From: Dictyobacter aurantiacus
Lineage (GTDB): Bacteria; Chloroflexota; Ktedonobacteria; Ktedonobacterales; Ktedonobacteraceae
Direction: 5' to 3'
Assembly: GCF_003967515.1 (NCBI RefSeq)
Contig: NZ_BIFQ01000002.1
Location: 1-64,000, forward strand
Length of the DNA: 64,000 nucleotides
Positions 43,286 through 50,115 of this stretch are shown here, in pieces. Both the position numbers and the translations under genes were made by a program. Each line of letters starts with the position of its first letter. Position 1 is the first letter of the stretch. Under the pieces are notes generated by a model, which searched no databases, was not told the origin of the DNA, and was given only the letters and a program-made list of their open reading frames with translations.

Positions 43286-43705
43286 CTAAGCGCTGCAGAC
43301 GAGCCCGTTCCCATCGTCTGCGGCGCTTGTGCCATTCCAGACAAAGGGGGTAGGATCAGCATTCCAGCCTCTCACGGTCTGCTCTAACCACTCAATAATC
43401 TGCTCGGGCGTCTGGGGATGCTGCCCAGAAAGTGTTCTCCCAACAATGATACGTTGCAGCGACTCGGCCATATTGAGCCAAGACCCACCAATCGGTGTAT
43501 AAAGCGGCATGATCCCGTGGGCAAAGAGCCACTTCGTGATTTCATAGGAGCAGTGCCCCGCCAGATTATCCCAGACCAGAATCATGTGGATGGGGGGATA
43601 GACACCTTGCGGCGGATGTCCCAACCATGTTTCCCAGCGAGCCAGAGGCGGACGGGCTTGATCCATCGAGACGACAGGATGCTCGTGAACCCACTCTTCG
43701 AGCAA
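43286..43705 (-). pseudogene. IS630-family transposase C-terminal fragment
   Basis: The minus strand reads IHMILVWDNLAGHCSYEITK, HGIMPLYTPIGGSWLNMAES and LSGQHPQTPEQIIEWLEQTV RGWNADPTPFVWNG. This is the IS630 DDE domain from the second Asp to the C-terminus, with the catalytic Glu position in MAES. It begins abruptly at about 43705, where an IS6 relic adjoins, so the N-terminal half is lost. It is probably not functional. Confidence 0.8.
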
Positions 43706-43707
43706 GG

Positions 43708-43925
43708 CTTTCGGTTGTGTTGCAAAAACGCCGAGAGGAATACAAGAAACGGGAGTTGCCCTGGCATATTCTTGAGTTTAGATCGAAGATACCAACGGAC
43801 ACAGAGCAACATAATCTCAACTTCAAAATGATGCCATTTGAATAGGGCTTGCGTGGTCATCTGACTTCTCTTCTCATCTTTTGATCTATCATATCTGATG
43901 AGTTGTATTATTGCAACACAGCCCA
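43708..43925 (-). mobile_element. IS6 relic with large internal deletion
   Basis: Both IS6-type ends survive (TTGTGTTGCAAAAA at about 43713 and TTGCAACACAGCC ending about 43924). Between them only the transposase start remains (ALFKWHHFEVEIMLLCVRWY, minus strand, about 43860-43780) and fuses to unrelated codons. A further lone IS6-like end TTTTTGCAACACAACC lies at about 43950-43965. Confidence 0.65.
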
Positions 43926-43965
43926 CGTCATTCTCGTCTTCCTCATCGTTTTTGCAACACAACCT

Positions 43966-44535
43966 CTACTTCTCCTGTGGATAGAGCCACGAATGTAAGA
44001 GGCGCGTCGTAACTGGCAGACCTATATACGTAAGTAGGAAGGCAAGAAACACCGTCACAACGGCATTCGTGATAGGAAGTGGCCAGCCATGAACGAAAGC
44101 ATTGAGAATAAGAAGAATGATTAAACTTGCTATATAGGCCGATGGGATAATCGCAAGAGACATCTTCCACTTTAGCGGTGTAGCCTCCGGCAGACCAGGA
44201 AGGGTGAACCATACTGCCATCCCGCTCGACGTTTGTGTGTAGGGACTCGAGAAAGCTGCGGCCTCTTGCATCAATTTGGCCCGGTCTCCTGACTGCATCC
44301 AGGCGCGCGCAGTGGCATTATCAGCGAAACGATGGACTACATAGCGTACATTTGACTGTTCCTTTCCGAACGTAAGAATAGAGACTCCCTGATCACCAGG
44401 AAAGCGCTCGCTTGCGGCAATAGCGCGTTGAACCCAGGCATAGAAGTCATTTTCATGTCCGGGTTTGAGGATTCTTCTTTCAACAAGAGTCACAGGCTCT
44501 TTAGTTGTAGCCGCTTCATGTATAGATTGTGTCAC
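43966..44535 (-). CDS. Membrane protein with antibiotic biosynthesis monooxygenase (ABM) domain
   Basis: About 189 residues from the GTG at 44535, chosen for the perfect AAGGAGGTG five bases upstream. Residues 12-100 form an ABM dimeric alpha/beta-barrel (VTLVERRILKPGHENDFYAW, FPGDQGVSILTF, RYVVHRFADNATARAWMQSG). A two-helix membrane anchor follows (LAIIPSAYIASLIILLILNA, AVVTVFLAFLLTYIGLPVTT). Such proteins are heme- or quinol-type monooxygenases or unknown. It ends at the IS6-like debris and is followed upstream by the molybdenum oxidoreductase operon in the same direction. Confidence 0.88.
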   Translation of the reverse strand: MTQSIHEAATTKEPVTLVERRILKPGHENDFYAWVQRAIAASERFPGDQGVSILTFGKEQSNVRYVVHRFADNATARAWMQSGDRAKLMQEAAAFSSPYTQTSSGMAVWFTLPGLPEATPLKWKMSLAIIPSAYIASLIILLILNAFVHGWPLPITNAVVTVFLAFLLTYIGLPVTTRLLHSWLYPQEK

Positions 44536-44615
44536 TTTCACCTCCTTGTTGAGACATGCCCAACTGGCATTACCATACAGCACTGGCATAGCCAGGATGC
44601 CAGTACTGCGCTTGT

Positions 44616-46850
44616 TTATAAAAGGTGCTCGATTCTGATCGGCAATTCGTGAACACGGCGGCCAGTGGCGTGAAACACGGCATTAGCGATGGCGGCTGCA
44701 GAACCGACCTGCCCAATCTCTCCACAGCCTTTGACGCCAAGCGGATTAACGATCTCGTCATGCACCTCAATGAGATCCACTTCGACGTCGGGTACGTCAG
44801 CGTTCACCGTCACCAGATATTCGCCCAGGCTGGCGTTCGCCCAGCGACCACGTTGGTTATCCATATAGGTACCTTCCAACAGAGCCTGGCCCAGTCCCCA
44901 CAACATTCCACCCATGAGCTGACTGCGAGCAGTCTTGGGATTAAGGACGCGACCGGGGGCGAAGACGCCGACCAGACGCCGGACGCGCACCAGTCCAAGA
45001 TCGGCGTCGACGGCGACCTCCGCAAACTGGGCACCGAACGTCGCGAGGCCATAGGGAGTGTTTAACGGTGGTGGAGTCCAACTTCCCAGAGCCTCGGTGT
45101 TTTGCAGGCGATGGCGGAGAAGGAGTTCACCGTAAGTCTCCCCGCTGTCCGGTCGGTCACGAAGCATCATGCGCCCACCGCTTACTACCACCGAGTTCGG
45201 ATCGGCGTTATACAACGGTGACTTCTCATCGGCGATAGCCCGGGCGATAATCTGGTCACGTAACGCGATAACAGCATTGTGGACTACGGCGCTCACCATG
45301 CCCGCGCCCGACGAGCCGACGGCGGAAGATGTGTTGGGCAGATCGGTGTCGCCATACTCGAAGCGGACACGCTCGAGCGGTATTCCCAACCCCTCTGCCG
45401 CAACCTGCGTCATTACTGTCGCCATGCCCGTACCAAAATCCTGAGTGCCCGCCTGAATAACTGCGCTACCGTCAGCGTACATGCGAGCGCGCGCGCTCTG
45501 GGTTGGCATAAACAAGGCCACTGGATAGACGGCTGTTGCCATACCTGTACCGATCAACCAGTTCCCGTCGCGCTGCGAACGGGGAGCCGGGTTGCGTCCC
45601 TGCCAGCCGAAAAGTTCAGATCCGCGCTGGTAACATTCCTTCAAACCCTTGCTCGACCAGGGATTACCGGTAGCGGGGTCAACATCGGCATGGTTGCGTA
45701 TCCGCAGTTCAAGTGGATCAATGCCAAGCTTATAGGCTAGTTCATCCAGGGTGCACTCCAACGCAAATATTCCTGTTGACTCGCCAGGACCACGGGTAAA
45801 GGTTGGCGTCATCGTATTGCCCTGGACGAGCCGATAGATCCCCTCATAGCTCTGACAGGCATACAACCGCTCAGACATGTTCAATGAAGGCTCGGCCCAA
45901 TTGTCGAAGGGTGAGGTCAGTGAAAGCTTGTGGTGACGGAGCGCAGTAAGCTTGCCATCGTCATTCGCGCCGAGCATGATCCGCTGCTGCTGTTCCTCAC
46001 GATGACCACAGGATGTGAACATTTGCTCACGGTTCACCAAGAGCTTCACTGGGCGTCCAACGTGGCGAGCGGCGAGCGCAGTCAGTGTTACATGGGGCCA
46101 GACCATAGCTTTGGAGCCGAAACCACCACCGACAAAATGTGTAATCACGCGAACTTTTGATGGAGAGATACCCAGTAGCGCGGCGACCGTCAATTGCGTG
46201 GCGGTGATGCCCATTGTAGAGTCATACAAAGTCAGTAGATCGCCGTCCCAGACAGCGGTGGTAGCCAATGGCTCGATTGGGTTGTGGTGGTTGGCGGCAA
46301 AATGATACGTCTCGTCGAGGCGCACAGTTGCCCGAGCGAGATCCGCCTCGATATCTCCGCGTCCCTGGCGGCCGGGTATCAAGCCTCCGAAGATGCGCTC
46401 GGGTTCATAGCTGTTATCTTCCCCCTGTTCCAGGGTCGTTATCGATGGCGTCTCCTCGTAGCTGACATGTACCAGTGTCGCGGCATATTGAGCACATTCG
46501 AGCGTCTCAGCGATCACAATTGCGATAGGCTGACCGGCGTAATGCACGACCTCGTCTTGCATCGGGAAGAAGGTCTCGCCGGGAGCAGCCATGCCAAGCA
46601 GCGAGGGGATCAGTGGAGGTTGTGCCGCGATTCTTCCCAGGTTATGGTGAGTGAGGATAGCAAGAACGCCCTTAGCCTGCTCGGCCTCGCTTGTACTGAT
46701 GAGGCTGATTCGTCCACTTGGCACGTCTGCGCCAATGAAGACGGCGTATGCTATGTTGCCCAGCGTGATTTCAGTGGAGTAGCGACCGGGGCCAGTCACC
46801 TTAGCACGGCCATCCACACGGTTAACGGACTGCCCAATTGCAGTATTCAT
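44616..46850 (-). CDS. paoC: Molybdopterin-binding subunit of PaoABC-type aldehyde oxidoreductase
   Basis: 744 residues. It has the xanthine oxidase-family large-subunit layout: N-terminal DRV..VTGPGRYSTEI, MoCo-binding GGGFGSKAMVWP and TRGPGESTGIFALE, GTQDFGTGMATVMTQVAAEG, and the active-site Glu in GVKGCGEIGQVGSAAAIANA near the C-terminus. The order of genes (Fe-S, FAD, Mo subunit) and the FAD subunit details match E. coli YagTSR/PaoABC, which oxidises aromatic aldehydes to acids. The start ATG at 46850 overlaps the paoB stop by 4 bp, so translation is coupled. A dedicated MoCo chaperone (PaoD) is not seen in this window. Confidence 0.93.
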   Translation of the reverse strand: MNTAIGQSVNRVDGRAKVTGPGRYSTEITLGNIAYAVFIGADVPSGRISLISTSEAEQAKGVLAILTHHNLGRIAAQPPLIPSLLGMAAPGETFFPMQDEVVHYAGQPIAIVIAETLECAQYAATLVHVSYEETPSITTLEQGEDNSYEPERIFGGLIPGRQGRGDIEADLARATVRLDETYHFAANHHNPIEPLATTAVWDGDLLTLYDSTMGITATQLTVAALLGISPSKVRVITHFVGGGFGSKAMVWPHVTLTALAARHVGRPVKLLVNREQMFTSCGHREEQQQRIMLGANDDGKLTALRHHKLSLTSPFDNWAEPSLNMSERLYACQSYEGIYRLVQGNTMTPTFTRGPGESTGIFALECTLDELAYKLGIDPLELRIRNHADVDPATGNPWSSKGLKECYQRGSELFGWQGRNPAPRSQRDGNWLIGTGMATAVYPVALFMPTQSARARMYADGSAVIQAGTQDFGTGMATVMTQVAAEGLGIPLERVRFEYGDTDLPNTSSAVGSSGAGMVSAVVHNAVIALRDQIIARAIADEKSPLYNADPNSVVVSGGRMMLRDRPDSGETYGELLLRHRLQNTEALGSWTPPPLNTPYGLATFGAQFAEVAVDADLGLVRVRRLVGVFAPGRVLNPKTARSQLMGGMLWGLGQALLEGTYMDNQRGRWANASLGEYLVTVNADVPDVEVDLIEVHDEIVNPLGVKGCGEIGQVGSAAAIANAVFHATGRRVHELPIRIEHLL

Positions 46851-47842
46851 GCTTTACCTCCCATCGTACTGATCGTCTCCAGGGCGCGGACGATGCTCCG
46901 TTCTGCCAGTTCAACCTTGAATGCGTTAAATTGGCGCGGTACCGCTGCGCTGAGTTCCTCGTGTGCAGCCCGGGCAAAGTTTGTTTGCTCTGCCGACGCC
47001 CCAAGCAATATCTGTTCAGCTCGACGCGCTCGCCAGGGTTTGGTAGCGATACCTCCAACCGCCAGACGTACATCACGAATTATATTTCCATCGAGTTCTA
47101 TCGCTACGGCCACGGAAACCAGGGCGAACTCGTACGAAGAGCGATCACGAATCTTGATATACAGAGACTGGCGTGCCATTGGCAATGCCGGTACTTCTAT
47201 TGCAACGATCAGTTCGCCGTGCTCGAGTGGATGCTCATGGTGAGGGGTAACACCGGGCAAGAGGAAGAAATCGTCGATAGCGATCGCACGCTCACCGTTC
47301 GGCCCATCGACATGTATGATAGCGTCGAGGGCTATAAGGGCGACGGCAACATCCGAGGGATGGGTAGCGATGCACTGCTCGCTGGTCCCTAAGATCGCAT
47401 GACCACGATTGAAACCATCCATCGCGGCGCAGCCACTGCCCGGCTCGCGCTTATTGCAAGGGGAAGACAGGTTGCGAAAATAACTACAGCGAACTCGTTG
47501 AAGCATGTTGCCACCCATTGAGGCCATGTGTCGCAACTGTGCCGAGGCACCCAGTACCAATGCCTGAGAGATCATCGGGAATTGCTCGACTACACTGGGC
47601 GCTTCGGCGACCTCGCTCATGCGTGCAAGCGCTCCAATACGCAGACCGCCATCCGCGAGATTCTCAATCTGCTTGAGTGGCAAATCGTTAATATCAACGA
47701 GTCCGCTCGGTGCTACCACACCCTGACGCAACAGATCGATCTCCGTGGTACCTCCTGCAAGAAAGGCTCTTGTAGGATCAGCGCTGACAGTGGCAATTGC
47801 GCTGGTGACATCGGTAGCACGTGCATAATTAATCGGCTTCAT
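46847..47842 (-). CDS. paoB: FAD-binding subunit of PaoABC-type aldehyde oxidoreductase
   Basis: 331 residues from the ATG at 47842 (MKPINYARATDVTSAIATVS). The FAD motifs are FLAGGTTEIDLLRQGV and GASAQLRHMASMGGNMLQR. The segment RCSYFRNLSSPCNKREPGSG CAA carries the Cys residues that bind an extra [4Fe-4S] cluster, diagnostic for the PaoB/YagS branch. THPSDVAVALIALDA and the CO dehydrogenase flavoprotein C-terminal domain follow. It mediates electron transfer between the Mo site via Fe-S clusters and FAD. It overlaps both neighbours (14 bp with paoA, 4 bp with paoC), which shows an operon. Confidence 0.94.
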   Translation of the reverse strand: MKPINYARATDVTSAIATVSADPTRAFLAGGTTEIDLLRQGVVAPSGLVDINDLPLKQIENLADGGLRIGALARMSEVAEAPSVVEQFPMISQALVLGASAQLRHMASMGGNMLQRVRCSYFRNLSSPCNKREPGSGCAAMDGFNRGHAILGTSEQCIATHPSDVAVALIALDAIIHVDGPNGERAIAIDDFFLLPGVTPHHEHPLEHGELIVAIEVPALPMARQSLYIKIRDRSSYEFALVSVAVAIELDGNIIRDVRLAVGGIATKPWRARRAEQILLGASAEQTNFARAAHEELSAAVPRQFNAFKVELAERSIVRALETISTMGGKA

Positions 47843-48392
47843 GGCTGCTTCCTCCTTTTGCATCGCGGACTTCGCGGATGGCGGCACGAATATTGGGGTA
47901 GGCAGCACAACGGCAGATGTTGCCGCTCATCCACTCGGCAATTTCCGCGTCGTTTGTGGCATGCCCTTCTTCGAGCAGGGCGACCGCAGACATAATTTGA
48001 CCGGGAGTGCAATAGCCACACTGAAATGCATCGTGAGACAGGAACGCCCTCTGCATGGGATGCAACTCTGTTTCCCCGGCCAGCCCCTCAATGGTCGTTA
48101 CCTCATGGCCCTGGCAAGTGATGGCCAGAGTCAGACACGCCAGGACCCGTCGCTTATCTACCCAGACCGTGCAGGCTCCGCAAGTTCCCTGGTCGCAGCC
48201 CTTCTTGGTGCCTGATAGGTTCAGGTGTTCACGCAGGGCGTCAAGCAAGCTTGTACGGGGATCGAGCAGGAGAGTGGATACGTGCCCATTGATATGAAGT
48301 GCCATCTCCATTGGCTCGGGTCCGAGCATGGGCAGAGTTTTGATCTGCATGTTCGTCTTCATCACTTTCTTCTCTATGTCCTTCTTACTCAT
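47829..48392 (-). CDS. paoA: [2Fe-2S] subunit of PaoABC-type aldehyde oxidoreductase
   Basis: 187 residues from the ATG at 48392; MKTNMQ 10 codons later is an alternative. The plant-type ferredoxin domain is GCDQGTCGACTVWVDKRRVL AC, and the second helical [2Fe-2S] domain is FQCGYCTPGQIMSAVAL and GNICRCAAYPNIRAA. No twin-arginine signal is present at the N-terminus, unlike E. coli PaoA, so the complex is probably cytoplasmic here. It is first in the operon paoA-paoB-paoC read leftward. Promoter presumably in 48393-48530. Confidence 0.94.
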   Translation of the reverse strand: MSKKDIEKKVMKTNMQIKTLPMLGPEPMEMALHINGHVSTLLLDPRTSLLDALREHLNLSGTKKGCDQGTCGACTVWVDKRRVLACLTLAITCQGHEVTTIEGLAGETELHPMQRAFLSHDAFQCGYCTPGQIMSAVALLEEGHATNDAEIAEWMSGNICRCAAYPNIRAAIREVRDAKGGSSHEAD

Positions 48393-48879
48393 TCTTCTCA
48401 CCCCATTGGTGAGAGCTATCTTTTTCAGGTACGCGCTTCTCCCATACCTCCACATGCATACAAAAGAAACAAAGATGACCTCCTGAGCGGTAAACCATTC
48501 TGTGTTCATCGGTCCTGAATGATCACTAGTTGAATGTGATCTGTCTCATAGTCTACTCAAAGCGCAGGCGATAAATCTTGTACGTTTGACTGAAATTCTG
48601 TACACCTATCTTGAAATCGTGACAAACATCGTCAACATGTACAAATCATCAGCCAAACGTACAAGACCCGTTTATTTACGTTGCGATAGATTATGGTTAA
48701 ACCATGAAAGGAACGTGCCCGATTACAGGTACGAGGCGGCTCTTGTTTAGTAAGAAGAGAGCAATAGAGTAAAAAATTCCTGTAGCATCGGCATGCGATA
48801 GGAAAAAGGGATGTTATAGTAGTATAATGACTATAAAATTTCGAAAAGCATACCATACATGAGAACGGAGGAAAAGTAA
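48393..48879. other. Divergent promoter region of pao operon and SnoaL-like gene
   Basis: No gene. An inverted repeat TTATAGT/ACTATAA (48814-48820, 48830-48836) brackets a perfect -10 TATAAT (48823-48828) upstream of the gene at 48880, a plausible operator. Confidence 0.5.
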
Positions 48880-49203
48880 TTGGAAACAGCATCACTTCGC
48901 TCCTCACTCGTCCGCCAGGCGATTGAGGCGATAAACCAGGACAAGCTCGACGATTTTATGGCGCTATTTGCTCCAGATGCCACACTGGTTGATGTTTCGA
49001 CGTACACAGGATTTCATCAGATCCGGGACTGGGCACAGCGAGAGACATTCGGTGTTCATGTGCGCTTCCAGCCACAGAGTGAAAAGAATGCGGAAGGAAC
49101 CATTATAGCAGGTCATGTACAATCTGTTGGGGGCTACAATGGACCGGCTACCTTCGTCTTCACTCTGCGTGAAGGCGCTATCCAGTCGCTAGACATCTCC
49201 TGA
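48880..49203 (+). CDS. SnoaL-like (NTF2-fold) protein
   Basis: 107 residues from a TTG start at 48880, supported by CGGAGG eight to thirteen bases upstream. The sequence shows VRQAIEAINQDKLDDFMALF, APDATLVDVSTYTGFHQIRD, FVFTLREGAIQSLDIS, the pattern of NTF2/SnoaL-like proteins. It is divergent to the aldehyde oxidoreductase operon and may serve the same pathway, but a substrate cannot be named. The IscB element begins about 50 bp after its stop. Confidence 0.82.
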   Translation: METASLRSSLVRQAIEAINQDKLDDFMALFAPDATLVDVSTYTGFHQIRDWAQRETFGVHVRFQPQSEKNAEGTIIAGHVQSVGGYNGPATFVFTLREGAIQSLDIS

Positions 49204-49255
49204 TAGCAACGAGCGAAAAGGTTGACCTGGAGAGGATCGAGAAACAAGACGATAG

Positions 49256-49511
49256 ACGTCGTCAATAACCCCCTCCTGAAGGAGGAGGCTTGAAAAAGCC
49301 TGTATTGACCAGACTCAGCTAGCAATAGCTACGTTAGGAGCGAATAGATAGGTACCTGTGGGTGCGTTGCCAGCTCTCAGTTCTACGGTCAACGATTAAA
49401 CAGATTGTCGGGGAAAAATCAGTGTCGTTGGCATCAAACCGCTCTATAACATTGTCGAGGCGAACATTACCTGGGAAACCAGTGAGCTTGAAAAAGCAAA
49501 GGAGTCTCTCC
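49256..49511 (+). ncRNA. HEARO/omega RNA region of IscB
   Basis: About 255 bp immediately upstream of iscB, noncoding and strongly structured. It begins with CCTCCTGAAGGAGGAGG and GGCTTGAAAAAGCC hairpins and ends near the AAAGGAG ribosome binding site of iscB. This is the position and 5' hairpin arrangement of HEARO (omega) RNAs, which guide IscB nucleases. The exact 5' end and the guide part are not fixed; the guide would lie at the 5' side, flanking the element. Confidence 0.7.
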
Positions 49512-50115
49512 GTGCGTTTCGTTTTTGTTGTCGATGCCAACAGGCATCCCGTACATCCTGTCCATCCGGCCCGTGCCAGGAAGCTTTTAACGACAGGGAA
49601 AGCGGCTGTGTTGAGGCAGTGTCCGTTTACGGTGATCCTGAAAAGAGCGATCGAGTGTCCAACGATTCATCCACTCCGGGTCAAACTTGACCCCGGATCA
49701 AAAACTACGGGGATCGTTGTGGTGAATGACCACAGTGGAGACGTCGTGTTTGCGGCGGAGCTTGCTCATCGTGGGCAGAGCGTGAAAGCAGCCCTGGATG
49801 ATCGCCGGTCTGCTCGTCGCAGTCGAAGACAGCGAAAGACGCGGTATCGAAAAGCTCGCTGGGCTAATCGAAAACGGCAGGCAGGGTGGCTCCAACCATC
49901 GCTCGAAAGCAGGATGGCGAACATATTGACCTGGGTTCGCCGTCTTGCTCGCTACGCTCCCATTCAGACCATAAGCCAGGAGCTTGTGAAATTTGATCCG
50001 CAGTTGATGGAGAACCCTGAAATTGCGGGGACCCAGTATCAGCAAAGTGCATTGGCAGGCTATGAAGTGCGCGAGTATTTGCTGGAGAAATGGGGGCGCC
50101 AATGTGCGTACTGCG
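49512..50115 (+). CDS. iscB: IscB OMEGA nuclease, exon 1
   Basis: From the GTG at 49512 (AAAGGAG eight bases upstream): a PLMP-type N-terminal domain FVFVVDANRHPVHPVHPARA RKLLTTGKAAVLRQCPFTVI, RuvC-I with Asp60 in VKLDPGSKTTGIVVV, the arginine-rich bridge helix RRSARRSRRQRKTRYRKARW (98-117), RuvC-II with Glu157 in TISQELVKFDPQ, and the first half of the HNH zinc knuckle, WGRQCAYC (Cys198, Cys201). The codon after Cys201 is split by a group II intron. Joined to 52604-53310 the protein is about 436 residues, normal for IscB. RNA-guided DNA nuclease, ancestor type of Cas9. Confidence 0.9.

Noticed and set aside
42697..43362. Longer start of the SnoaL-like gene at 43362
   Set aside because: The extra 86 codons lie in transposon debris and are not similar to the family; the ATG at 43104 fits the usual length.
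49362..49511. Upstream extension of iscB to an ATG at 49362
   Set aside because: The added 50 codons fall in the structured HEARO/omega RNA and do not resemble IscB. The GTG at 49512 has a good ribosome binding site and starts exactly at the FVFVVD strand.
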